Assembly (NCBI GenBank): GCA_021770845.1
Contig: JAETQF010000008.1
Span: forward strand, 1-64,000
DNA length: 64,000 bases
Source: Oscillospiraceae bacterium
Lineage (GTDB): Bacteria > Bacillota > Clostridia > Oscillospirales > Oscillospiraceae
Direction of reading: 5' to 3'
A program made the translations under genes and the position numbers. Position 1 is the stretch's first letter. Every line of letters starts with the position of its first letter. Under the pieces are notes generated by a model, which was not told where the DNA came from, did not search any database, and saw only the letters and a program-made list of their open reading frames with translations. This document shows positions 33,480 through 42,220 of the stretch, one piece after another.

Positions 33480-34367
33480 ATGGCAAATGGAATCATTGTG
33501 ATTGATAAGCCTTCCGGGTGGACTTCCATGGACGTGTGCGCCAAGCTGCGGGGGATGTTCCACGAGAAGCGGGTGGGCCATGGGGGCACGCTGGATCCCA
33601 TGGCCACCGGGGTGCTGCCGGTGTTCCTGGGCCGGGCCACCCGGGCGGTGGAGTTCGCCGCCGATTCCGATAAGGAGTACATCGCGGGGCTAAAACTGGG
33701 GGTTGTCACCAACACCCAGGACACCTCCGGGGAGGTGCTGGAGGAGCGGCCCGTGGAGGTGAGCGGGGAGCAGCTTCGCCGGGTGCTGGAGCGGTTCACC
33801 GGGGACATTGAGCAAATCCCCCCCATGTATTCCGCCATCAAGGTGGGCGGCAAAAAGCTGTACGAGTTGGCCCGGAAGGGCAAAGAGGTGGAGCGGAAGC
33901 CCCGCCCCGTCACCATTCACGCCCTGGAGGTGCTGGACGAGGCGCCGCCCGAGGGGGCGGACTGGCTCCTGCGGGTGGTGTGCTCCAAGGGCACCTATGT
34001 GCGCACCCTGTGCCACGACCTCGGACAGGCCCTGGGCTGCGGGGGGTGCATGGCCTCCCTGCGGCGGGTCAAGGCGGCGGGCTTTACGCTGAAGGACGCC
34101 GTGACGCTGGAAGCGGTGCAGGAGGCGGTGGATCGGGGGGAGGGGGACTCCCTCCTGCTGACGGTGGACGCCTATTTTGCCGATGTGCCCATACTGGTGC
34201 TGAAAACCGCCGGAGCGGAGAAGAAAATCCGCAACGGCGCGGCACTGAATGCCCGTGATCTCCCGGACGGGGAGTACCGGGTGTACGGCATGGACAAGAC
34301 CTTTCTGGCCCTTGGACGGGTAGCGGGCGGGACGCTCACTACCGTCAAGAGCTTTTTCGAGGTGTAA
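33480..34367 (+). CDS. truB: tRNA pseudouridine(55) synthase
   Basis: The 295-residue enzyme makes pseudouridine 55 in the T-loop. It shows GIIVIDKPSGWTSMDVCAKL, the catalytic HGGTLDPMATGVLPVFLG with Asp39, IPPMYSAIKVGGKKLYELAR and the RTLCHDLGQALGCGG region. A short C-terminal PUA-like domain follows. The ATG is 110 bases after nrnA with a GGGAGGGGG site. It is six bases ahead of ribF, the conserved pairing. Confidence 0.96.
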   Translation: MANGIIVIDKPSGWTSMDVCAKLRGMFHEKRVGHGGTLDPMATGVLPVFLGRATRAVEFAADSDKEYIAGLKLGVVTNTQDTSGEVLEERPVEVSGEQLRRVLERFTGDIEQIPPMYSAIKVGGKKLYELARKGKEVERKPRPVTIHALEVLDEAPPEGADWLLRVVCSKGTYVRTLCHDLGQALGCGGCMASLRRVKAAGFTLKDAVTLEAVQEAVDRGEGDSLLLTVDAYFADVPILVLKTAGAEKKIRNGAALNARDLPDGEYRVYGMDKTFLALGRVAGGTLTTVKSFFEV

Positions 34368-34373
34368 TACCAA

Positions 34374-35291
34374 ATGGATACTCAACGAAACGTAATCGCC
34401 CTGGGCTTCTTCGACGGGGTGCATCTGGGCCACGGGGCGCTGCTGCGGCGGGTGGCAGAGCGGGCCATGGAGCTGGACGCCCGTCCCTGCGCGTTCACCT
34501 TCGACCAGAGCCCCGCCGCCGCCCTCACCGGGCGGGAGGTGCCCCTTCTCACCGGGGTGGACGACCGGGCCTGGCTGATGGAGACGATGTACGGCATCCG
34601 GGAGGTCATTGTGGCCCCCTTCGCCCTCATGCGGGACATGGACTGGCGGGATTTCGTGGGGGACTACCTCCGGCGGGAGCACGGGGCCGTCCACGTGGTG
34701 GCGGGCCACGACTTCCACTTTGGACGGGGGGGTGAGGGCACCCCCCAGCGGCTGGCGGAGGAGTGCGCCCGCCTGGGGATGGGCTGCGACATCATCCCCC
34801 GGGTGGAGCTGGACGGGGTGACGGTGTCGTCCACCCACATCCGGGGCCTGGTGGAGCGGGGGGAGCTGGAGGAGGCCAACCGCTTCCTGGGCCACCCCTT
34901 TGTGCTGTCCGGCCCGGTGGTGCACGGCAGTGAGCTGGGCCGCACCCTGGGCACCCCCACTGCCAACCTGCACATACCGCCGGAGATCATCGTCCCCGGC
35001 TTCGGGGTGTACGCGGGCCGGGTATGTCTGCCGGACGGCGAGAACCGGCTGGCAGTCATCAACATAGGGGTGCGCCCCACGGTGAACGCCGCCCTGTCCG
35101 GCGTGACGGTGGAGCCGTGGATTCTGGATTTCAGCGGCGACCTGTACGGCAAAACCCTCCGGCTGGAGCTCCACAAGCGGCTGCGCCCGGAGCGGAGGTT
35201 TGACGGCGTGGACGAGCTGCGGGCCGCCATCCTGGAAAACGCAGCGCAGACCCGGGCCTATTTCGCCGCAAAGGAGCGCGCCTCATGTTAG
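34374..35291 (+). CDS. ribF: Bifunctional riboflavin kinase/FAD synthetase
   Basis: The 305-residue protein makes FMN and FAD. The N-terminal adenylyltransferase has ALGFFDGVHLGHGALLRRVA, FTFDQSPAAAL and VVAGHDFHFGRGGEGTP, then SSTHIRGLVERGELEEANRF. The C-terminal flavokinase has GTPTANLHIPPEIIVPGFGV, and HKRLRPERRFDGVDELRAAI at the end. It overlaps the following DUF554 gene by seven bases. It supplies flavin for the Bcd-Etf and Rnf proteins encoded downstream. Confidence 0.95.
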   Translation: MDTQRNVIALGFFDGVHLGHGALLRRVAERAMELDARPCAFTFDQSPAAALTGREVPLLTGVDDRAWLMETMYGIREVIVAPFALMRDMDWRDFVGDYLRREHGAVHVVAGHDFHFGRGGEGTPQRLAEECARLGMGCDIIPRVELDGVTVSSTHIRGLVERGELEEANRFLGHPFVLSGPVVHGSELGRTLGTPTANLHIPPEIIVPGFGVYAGRVCLPDGENRLAVINIGVRPTVNAALSGVTVEPWILDFSGDLYGKTLRLELHKRLRPERRFDGVDELRAAILENAAQTRAYFAAKERASC

Positions 35292-36004
35292 CCACTGTCA
35301 TCAATGTCCTTCTGGTGCTGCTGGGCAGCGCCGCCGGCCTGCTGTTCAAGAACCTGATCAGCCCCCGCCTTATGGCCGTCCTCACCCAGGCCCTGGGCCT
35401 GTGCGTGCTGGGCGTGGGCATCAGCAGCGCCATTGGAACCCAAAATATGCTGTGCGTCATCGTGTGCATGGTGCTGGGCGCCGTGCTGGGAAACGCCGTG
35501 GACATCGAGCGCCGGCTGGAGGGGGCCGGGGATCTGCTCCGGGCCCGGATCCCCAAGGGGGAGGGGACGGGCCGCTTCACCGAGGGCTTTGTCAACGCCT
35601 CCCTGCTGTTCTGCGTGGGGGCCATGGCCATCACCGGCTCCATCGAGGCGGGGCTGAACCACAACTATGAGATCATCGTGTCCAAGGGCGTCATCGACGG
35701 GGTGACCTCCATCTCCTTTGCCGCCACCATGGGGATCGGCGTGGCCTTTTCCGTCCTGCCGCTGCTGATCTACCAGGGGGGCATCACCCTGCTGGCGGAG
35801 TGGCTGGGGCCTTACCTGCCCCAGGCGGTGATCACCGAGATGACCGCCGTGGGCGGCGCGCTGATCATCGGCATCGCCGTCAATATGCTGGGGCTGGGCA
35901 GGGAGCGGATCAAGGTGGGCAATATGCTGCCCGCCATGTTCCTGCCCATCGCGTACATACCGCTGGCGGACTGGATCAGTGCGCTGGCAGAAAAATTGCA
36001 GTAA
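35285..36004 (+). CDS. DUF554 membrane protein
   Basis: The 239-residue protein has about six to seven hydrophobic segments, starting LATVINVLLVLLGSAAGLLF and including MLCVIVCMVLGAVLGNAVDI. The DUF554 family signature is ASLLFCVGAMAITGSIEAGL. Its transport function is undefined. It begins inside ribF. Its last 75 bases recur, diverged, at 36151-36225 after an inserted hairpin chain, and the two copies encode different C-termini. Confidence 0.9.
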   Translation: MLATVINVLLVLLGSAAGLLFKNLISPRLMAVLTQALGLCVLGVGISSAIGTQNMLCVIVCMVLGAVLGNAVDIERRLEGAGDLLRARIPKGEGTGRFTEGFVNASLLFCVGAMAITGSIEAGLNHNYEIIVSKGVIDGVTSISFAATMGIGVAFSVLPLLIYQGGITLLAEWLGPYLPQAVITEMTAVGGALIIGIAVNMLGLGRERIKVGNMLPAMFLPIAYIPLADWISALAEKLQ

Positions 36005-36150
36005 GCAGATTGCCCACAGGGCCCCGCCGTAAGGCGGGACGGCGCTTGCGCCGCAAATGCTTTGCGCGGCAAAGCATTTTATCCGGATCGGATTCACTCC
36101 GGGCCGGATAAAATCCAATGGGGCCCCATCAAAGCCTGCTTTGATGGGGT
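36005..36150. repeat. Hairpin chain inserted after DUF554
   Basis: Three perfect or near-perfect hairpins follow each other: AAATGCTTTGC/GCAAAGCATTT (36055-36079), TTTTATCCGG/CCGGATAAAA (36077-36113) and CCCCATCAAAG/CTTTGATGGGG (36124-36149). A smaller CCCGCC/GGCGGG pair lies at 36022-36038. The segment separates the real DUF554 3' end from a second copy of that end, so it looks like an inserted miniature element. Confidence 0.65.
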
Positions 36151-36225
36151 GGCAATATGCTGCCCGCCATGTTTCTGCCCATTCTGTACTTACCGCTGGC
36201 GGACTGGCTGGCGGGGCTGTTCTGA
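36151..36225 (+). pseudogene. Duplicated 3' fragment of the DUF554 gene
   Basis: The first 23 bases are identical to 35918-35940, and most of the rest is similar. In the same frame it reads GNMLPAMFLPILYLPLADWL then AGLF and stop, against GNMLPAMFLPIAYIPLADWI in the intact gene. There is no start codon context. It is a leftover of duplication or displacement of the original gene end. Confidence 0.8.
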
Positions 36226-36233
36226 GAAGAAAA

Positions 36234-36268
36234 TGACCGCCTCCCAGGCTGGGGGGCGGTCACTTTTT
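36234..36268 (+). terminator. Terminator of the truB-ribF-DUF554 transcript
   Basis: TGACCGCC (36234-36241) pairs with GGCGGTCA (36255-36262), followed by CTTTTT. It separates the translation operon from the butyryl-CoA operon. Confidence 0.85.
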
Positions 36269-36336
36269 CCACCGCGGCCCAGGCGGGAAAGCTGGAGAAT
36301 TTTTGTGAAAATCCGAAAGATTGCCGCAAAAACACC

Positions 36337-36365
36337 TTGCAATAGCCGGACAAAGGCGGTATACT
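36337..36365 (+). promoter_or_regulatory. Promoter of the crt-hbd-bcd-etf operon
   Basis: TTGCAA (36337-36342) and TATACT (36360-36365) are 17 bases apart. The start would be near 36372, giving a leader of about 190 bases before crt. Confidence 0.8.
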
Positions 36366-36404
36366 ATGTGAGGATTCAATGGGACTTCCCCGATCCACCC
36401 TGAC

Positions 36405-36453
36405 GCGGCATGACCGGCGGACGTCGCCTCGGCTCATTGCCGCACCCCTTTTT
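36405..36453 (+). terminator. Possible attenuator in the crt leader
   Basis: GCGGCATGA (36405-36413) pairs with TCATTGCCGC (36434-36443), with an inner GGCG/CGCC stem, and CCCCTTTTT follows. It lies after the promoter and before crt, so it could reduce read-through into the operon under some condition. No leader ORF or known riboswitch is evident. Confidence 0.5.
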
Positions 36454-36564
36454 CTTTGGTTTGTTAAAAAAATAGCGAACTTTTCTGCCGGAGGAAGCAG
36501 GGCGGCGGGACGTCTCTGGAGCCAGATCTCATAGCGCGAGTACATTTATTAAGGAGGCAATGTG

Positions 36565-37341
36565 ATGTCATTTGTAAACTTTGAACAGCAGGGCGCTGTG
36601 GCCATCCTGACCATCAACCGCCCCGAGGCGCTCAACGCCCTGAACAGCCAGGTGCTGAGCGATCTGGACGAGGCCATCGCCAAGGTGGAGGCCGCGGACG
36701 ACGTTCACGCGGTTATCCTCACCGGCGCGGGCCGCTCCTTCGTGGCGGGCGCCGACATCGGCGAGATGAAGGGCTTCTCCGCCCGGGACGGCAAGCAGTT
36801 CGGCGTCCACGGCGGCGGCGTGTTCCTGAAGCTGGAGAACCTGTCCAAGCCCGTCATCGCGGCGGTGAACGGCTTCGCCCTGGGCGGCGGCTGCGAGCTG
36901 TCCATGGCCTGCGACATCCGCATCGCCTCCGAGAAGGCCAAGTTCGGCCAGCCCGAGGTGGGCCTGGGCATCACCCCGGGCTTCGGCGGCACCCAGCGCC
37001 TGCCCCGGATCGTGGGCATCTCCAAGGCCATGGAGCTGATCCTCACCGCCAAGGTCATCAACGCCGCCGAGGCCAAGGAGATCGGCCTGGTCAGCGCGGT
37101 CTATCCCCCCGAGGAGCTGATGGACAAGGCCATGGAGCTGGCCAACGCCATCTGCGCCAACGCCCCCATCGCCGTGGCCGAATCCAAGCGGTGCATCCGC
37201 ATGGGGATGCAGACCGACATCGCCACCGGCTCCGCCTTCGAGGCCGAGGCCTTCGGCGTGACCTGCGGCACCGAGGACAAGAACGAGGGCATGGGCGCCT
37301 TCCTGGAGAAGCGCCAGGAGAAGCATTTCCAGAACAAGTAA
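36565..37341 (+). CDS. crt: Crotonase (3-hydroxybutyryl-CoA dehydratase)
   Basis: The 258-residue enzyme of the enoyl-CoA hydratase family reads VAILTINRPEALNALNSQVL, then the oxyanion-hole FVAGADIGEMKG and AAVNGFALGGGCELSMACDI. The catalytic glutamate region follows: FGQPEVGLGITPGFGGTQRL. It dehydrates 3-hydroxybutyryl-CoA to crotonyl-CoA in butyrate formation. The ATG at 36565 has AAGGAGG seven bases upstream. Its last 50 bases are duplicated exactly at 37490-37539. Confidence 0.95.
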   Translation: MSFVNFEQQGAVAILTINRPEALNALNSQVLSDLDEAIAKVEAADDVHAVILTGAGRSFVAGADIGEMKGFSARDGKQFGVHGGGVFLKLENLSKPVIAAVNGFALGGGCELSMACDIRIASEKAKFGQPEVGLGITPGFGGTQRLPRIVGISKAMELILTAKVINAAEAKEIGLVSAVYPPEELMDKAMELANAICANAPIAVAESKRCIRMGMQTDIATGSAFEAEAFGVTCGTEDKNEGMGAFLEKRQEKHFQNK

Positions 37342-37539
37342 TTGTCCGGCCGCTTCCCGACACCCGCACGCCCATGCCGGGGCCCCCGCAAAGCCGCCCT
37401 TCAGGCTTTGTGGGGAAAGGAGGGGCAAGGAAATGAAGCGAGCTTTCGCGCTTGCGCGGAAGCGAACGGAATGGACTTTGCCCCGACGCGGGCGCCTTCC
37501 TGGAGAAGCGCCAGGAGAAGCATTTCCAGAACAAGTAAT
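37293..37539 (+). repeat. Fifty-base direct repeat of the crt 3' end around a dispersed element
   Basis: Bases 37293-37342 (the crt 3' end and stop) are repeated exactly at 37490-37539. Between them lies a 147-base insert, of which 37379-37488 is copy 2 of the dispersed element seen at 23680-23790. The second repeat precedes the 44-base gap to hbd. This looks like an insertion with an unusually long target duplication, or a local tandem duplication later interrupted. Confidence 0.9.
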
Positions 37540-37583
37540 CCCAATTTCATCCACATAAATTTTTTATCAGGAGGTACATCATC

Positions 37584-38456
37584 ATGAAAAAAGTAGGCGT
37601 GATCGGCGCGGGCACCATGGGTCAGGGCATCGCCAAGGCGTTTGCGCAGTCCGGCTGGACTGTGGCTCTGTGCGACATCAAGCAGGAGTGGGCCGACAAC
37701 GGCAAGGCCAAGATCCAGAAGGGCTACGCCAAGCTGGTGGAAAAGGGCAAGATGGATCAGGCCAAGGCCGACGCCAACGTGGCCGCCATCACCGCCGGCC
37801 TGAAGGAGGATCTGTGCGCCGACTGCGATCTGATCGTGGAGGCCGCCTTTGAGGATATGGGCGTGAAGCAGACTACCTTCGGCGAGCTGGACAAGATCTG
37901 CAAGCCGGAGTGCATCTTCGCCTCCAACACCTCCTCCCTGTCCATCACCGAGATCGGCAAGGGCCTGAGCCGTCCCCTCATCGGGATGCACTTCTTCAAC
38001 CCCGCCGACCGGATGAAGCTGATTGAGGTCATTGCCGGCGCCAACACCCCCTCCGACATGGTGAACACCATCGTGGCCATCTCCGAGGAGCTGGGCAAGA
38101 CCCCCGTGCAGGTCAATGAGGCCGCCGGGTTCGTGGTCAACCGCATCCTGATCCCCATGATCAACGAGGCCGCCTTCATCAAGATGGAGGGCGTGTCCAA
38201 CATCGCCGGCATCGACGCCGCCATGAAGCTGGGCGCCAACCACCCCATGGGCCCCCTGGAGCTGGGCGACTTCATCGGCCTGGACATCTGCCTGGCCATC
38301 ATGGACGTGCTGTACCACGAGACCGGCGACAGCAAGTACCGCGCCTGCCCGCTGCTGCGGAAGATGGTGCGCGGCGGCCAGCTGGGCGTGAAGTCCGGCA
38401 AGGGCTTCTATGTCTACAACGCCGACCGCACCAAGACTGCCGTTGACGAGCTGTAA
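37584..38456 (+). CDS. hbd: 3-hydroxybutyryl-CoA dehydrogenase
   Basis: The 290-residue enzyme reads KKVGVIGAGTMGQGIAKAFA, the NAD(P)-binding Rossmann start. It continues with FASNTSSLSITEIGKGLSRP, the catalytic GMHFFNPADRMKLIEVI (His138 region), and VNEAAGFVVNRILIPMINEA. It interconverts acetoacetyl-CoA and 3-hydroxybutyryl-CoA. AGGAGG precedes the ATG. It is second in the operon; no thiolase gene lies in this window, so acetoacetyl-CoA comes from elsewhere. Confidence 0.96.
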   Translation: MKKVGVIGAGTMGQGIAKAFAQSGWTVALCDIKQEWADNGKAKIQKGYAKLVEKGKMDQAKADANVAAITAGLKEDLCADCDLIVEAAFEDMGVKQTTFGELDKICKPECIFASNTSSLSITEIGKGLSRPLIGMHFFNPADRMKLIEVIAGANTPSDMVNTIVAISEELGKTPVQVNEAAGFVVNRILIPMINEAAFIKMEGVSNIAGIDAAMKLGANHPMGPLELGDFIGLDICLAIMDVLYHETGDSKYRACPLLRKMVRGGQLGVKSGKGFYVYNADRTKTAVDEL

Positions 38457-38493
38457 GAGGCTGCCGGGCAAGTTGATAAGGAGGTAAAAACAC

Positions 38494-39648
<1,155 letters not shown>

Positions 39649-39663
39649 GGAGGTAGAAACACC

Positions 39664-40470
39664 ATGAAAATCATTGTCTGTGTCAAGCAGGTGCCCGACA
39701 CCTCCGGCGTGGTGGCCGTCAAAGCGGACGGCACCATGGATCGTGCCGCCATGGCCACCATCTCCAACCCCGACGACATGAACGCCCTGGAGGCGGCCCT
39801 GCAGATCAAGGAAACCAACCCCGACGTGAAGGTGTGCGTCGTGTCCATGGGCCCCCCGCCCACGGAGTCCATGCTCCGGGAGTGCCTGGCCATGGGGGCC
39901 GACGAGGCCTACCTCGTCTCCGCCCGTGAGTTCGGCGGCGCCGACACCTGGGCCACCTCCAACACCCTGGCCGCCGCCATCGAGAAGATCGGCGTGGACA
40001 AGGGCGACATCGTGATGTGCGGCCGTCAGGCCATCGACGGCGACACCGCCCAGGTGGGCCCCCAGATCGCCGAGAAGCTGGGCCTGCCCCAGGTCACCTA
40101 CGTCACCGCCATCGACTACAAGGCCGGCGAGCTGACGGTGCGGCGGGAGCTGGAGGACGGCTACATGACCATCAAGGTGCAGACCCCCTGCGTGCTCACC
40201 TGCATCAAGGAGCTGAACACCCCCCGGTACATGAGCGTCCCCGGCGTCATGGAGTGCTATTCCAAGCCCTACGCCGTGTGGGACTACGAGGCCCTCAAGG
40301 ACAGCAAGTGGGTCGGCCCCGTGGAGAACGTGGGCCTGAAGGGCTCCCCCACCCAGGTGTACAAGTCCTTCTCTCCCCCGGTGAAGGGCAAGGGAACCAT
40401 GATCGAGGGCGCCGACAAGGCCGCCTGCGAGAAGCTGGTTTCCATGCTGGGCGAGAAGCACATCATTTAA
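39664..40470 (+). CDS. etfB: Electron transfer flavoprotein beta subunit
   Basis: The 268-residue protein begins MKIIVCVKQVPDTSGVVAVK and contains GPPPTESMLRECLAMGADEA, the CGRQAIDGDTAQVGPQIAEK nucleotide-binding loop and YMTIKVQTPCVLTCIKELNT. It carries NADH-side flavin in bifurcating Etf complexes. AAGGAGG precedes the ATG. Its neighbours bcd and etfA complete the Bcd-Etf complex. Confidence 0.96.
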   Translation: MKIIVCVKQVPDTSGVVAVKADGTMDRAAMATISNPDDMNALEAALQIKETNPDVKVCVVSMGPPPTESMLRECLAMGADEAYLVSAREFGGADTWATSNTLAAAIEKIGVDKGDIVMCGRQAIDGDTAQVGPQIAEKLGLPQVTYVTAIDYKAGELTVRRELEDGYMTIKVQTPCVLTCIKELNTPRYMSVPGVMECYSKPYAVWDYEALKDSKWVGPVENVGLKGSPTQVYKSFSPPVKGKGTMIEGADKAACEKLVSMLGEKHII

Positions 40471-40488
40471 GGAAAGGGGCGCTTGAAT

Positions 40489-41595
40489 ATGGCCTATAAT
40501 AGTAAAGACACCGCCGCCTTCAAGGGCGTGTGGGTATTTTGTGAGCAGCGGGACGGCGTGATCCTGGGCACCGGCTACCAGCTGCTGAGCGAGGGCCGGA
40601 AGCTGGCCGACGACCTGGGCGTGGAGCTGTGCGGCGTGCTGCTGGGCAGCGGCGTGAACGAGCAGTACGCCAAGGCCCTGGGCGGCTACGGCGCGGACAA
40701 GGTGTACATCTGCGACCACGAGCTGCTGAAGGACTACACCACCGACGCCTACACCAAGGTGCTGTGCGATCTGGTGGAGGACAAGAAGCCCGAGGTGTTC
40801 CTGATTGGCGCCACCAACATCGGCCGCGACCTGGGCCCCCGTGTGGCCGCCCGGCTGCACACCGGCCTGACCGCCGACTGCACCCACCTGGACGTGGACG
40901 TGGAGAAGTACAAGGCCTTCCTGAAGACCACCTCCACCATCGACGTGGACAACACCCCCTTCGAGGACACCAAGAACCTGAAGATGACCCGTCCGGCCTT
41001 CGGCGGCCACCTGATGGCCACCATCGTGTGCCCGGACTACCGTCCCCAGATGTCCACGGTGCGTCCCGGCGTGATGCAGACCCAGGCCTTCGACGAGGCC
41101 AAGAGCCAGCAGACCGTGCTGGAGAAGATTGACGTCAAGCTGGACAAGTCCGACATCCATGTTGACCTGGTGGAGATCAAGAAGTCCGCCAAGAAGCTGG
41201 TGGATCTCATCGGCGCCGACGTGGTGGTGGCCGTGGGCCGCGGCATCAGCTCCAACCCCACCCGGGGCATCGAGATCGCCGAGGAGCTGGCCAATGTGCT
41301 GGGCGGCGTGGTAGGCGCGTCCCGCGCGGTGGTGGACGCGGGCTGGATCGGCGTGGATCACCAGGTGGGCCAGACCGGCAAGACGGTGCACCCCAAGATC
41401 TACGTGGCCCTGGGCATCTCCGGCGCCATCCAGCATCTGGCCGGTATGCAGGACTCCGAGTGCATCATCGCCGTGAACAAGAACGGCAGCGCCCCGATTT
41501 TCGACGCGGCCACCTACGGCATCACCGGCGACCTGTTCAAGGTCGGCCCCATGCTGGCCGAGGCCATCAAGAGCTTCAAGGCGAGCAAGGCCTGA
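40489..41595 (+). CDS. etfA: Electron transfer flavoprotein alpha subunit
   Basis: The 368-residue subunit has GATNIGRDLGPRVAARLHTG and TADCTHLDVDVEKYKAFLKT, and the C-terminal FAD domain includes VVAVGRGISSNPTRGIEIAE, ASRAVVDAGWIGVDHQVGQT and AINKNGSAP-like IAVNKNGSAPIFDAATYGIT. The ATG at 40489 has GGAAAGGGG upstream; a TTG at 40483 is less likely. It is the last gene of the operon, followed by a strong terminator. Confidence 0.96.
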   Translation: MAYNSKDTAAFKGVWVFCEQRDGVILGTGYQLLSEGRKLADDLGVELCGVLLGSGVNEQYAKALGGYGADKVYICDHELLKDYTTDAYTKVLCDLVEDKKPEVFLIGATNIGRDLGPRVAARLHTGLTADCTHLDVDVEKYKAFLKTTSTIDVDNTPFEDTKNLKMTRPAFGGHLMATIVCPDYRPQMSTVRPGVMQTQAFDEAKSQQTVLEKIDVKLDKSDIHVDLVEIKKSAKKLVDLIGADVVVAVGRGISSNPTRGIEIAEELANVLGGVVGASRAVVDAGWIGVDHQVGQTGKTVHPKIYVALGISGAIQHLAGMQDSECIIAVNKNGSAPIFDAATYGITGDLFKVGPMLAEAIKSFKASKA

Positions 41596-41623
41596 GAAAA
41601 CCCAAAGATTTACAGTTTGTAAA

Positions 41624-41659
41624 GCCCAGGGGGGACAAAGTGTCCCCCCTGGGCCTTTT
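41624..41659 (+). terminator. Terminator of the butyryl-CoA operon
   Basis: A perfect 13-base stem (41624-41636 with 41642-41654) is followed by CTTTT. It lies 29 bases after etfA. Confidence 0.93.
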
Positions 41660-41750
41660 GTGCATTTCTACATAATTTTTACATGGAAATATGTGGGGCG
41701 CCCAGAATTGGTATTGAAAACTCCCTGTAAACTTCCACATCTTGTACCCG

Positions 41751-41767
41751 TGTCGAATTTTGTCGAA
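41751..41767 (+). promoter_or_regulatory. Tandem Spo0A-type boxes
   Basis: TGTCGAATTT occurs twice in direct succession (41751-41760 and 41761-41770), giving two TGTCGAA sites exactly ten bases apart. TGTCGAA is the consensus of the sporulation regulator Spo0A. The boxes lie about 80-100 bases before the DUF6514 gene and just upstream of a candidate promoter. Binding is inferred. Confidence 0.65.
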
Positions 41768-41785
41768 TTTTGCGATTTCTTTCCC

Positions 41786-41814
41786 TTGCGCGGCGGGAAG
41801 ATCTTGGCAATAAT
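41786..41814 (+). promoter_or_regulatory. Candidate promoter of the DUF6514 gene
   Basis: TTGCGC (41786-41791) and AATAAT (41809-41814) are 17 bases apart. It is weak by itself, which would fit activation from the upstream TGTCGAA boxes. Confidence 0.45.
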
Positions 41815-41849
41815 GGAGTTAACCCAAGGAAAGAGAGGTGAACTCACTC

Positions 41850-42119
41850 ATGCGCGAGCTGTTCCTGAAAACGCTGGATCTTCCTGACGAGACCGGTACG
41901 CTCCGCAGCTACGACTACTCCATTCTCATCGACGAGATGGACGTGGGCCCGTTTTCCTGCGAGAGCTACGGCATCCGGGTAGCTGAGCGGGGCGGAGCCG
42001 AGGCCTCGGCCGCCCACGTGACGTGCAGCGCCGCCCGCATTGATGAGCTCAGCGACCTGGTGGTGCGCAATGCGGTCACGCCTACCACCCTGAATGATGT
42101 TCTGTCCGACTGGCTGTAA
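41850..42119 (+). CDS. DUF6514 family protein
   Basis: The 89-residue protein (from the ATG at 41850; a GTG at 41838 is possible) has the pattern of DUF6514: YDYSILIDEMDVGPFSCESY, GIRVAERGGAE, then RIDELSDLVVRNAVTPTTLN and DVLSDWL. The function of this small clostridial family is unknown. The tandem Spo0A-like boxes upstream suggest expression linked to sporulation or stationary phase. It is a single-gene unit closed by a terminator at 42186. Confidence 0.8.
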   Translation: MRELFLKTLDLPDETGTLRSYDYSILIDEMDVGPFSCESYGIRVAERGGAEASAAHVTCSAARIDELSDLVVRNAVTPTTLNDVLSDWL

Positions 42120-42185
42120 CTGTCCGAACGGGTTCCAACTGCTCTGCGGTTCCAAAGGCTGTACACTGTCCGACGGTTGTAATAA

Positions 42186-42220
42186 CGCGGGGCGCCTCAC
42201 AGGGCGTCCCGCGGTTTTTT
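42186..42220 (+). terminator. Terminator of the DUF6514 gene
   Basis: CGCGGGGCGCC (42186-42196) pairs with GGGCGTCCCGCG (42202-42213), with one G-U pair, followed by GTTTTTT. The convergent ATPase gene ends inside the T-run. Confidence 0.85.
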
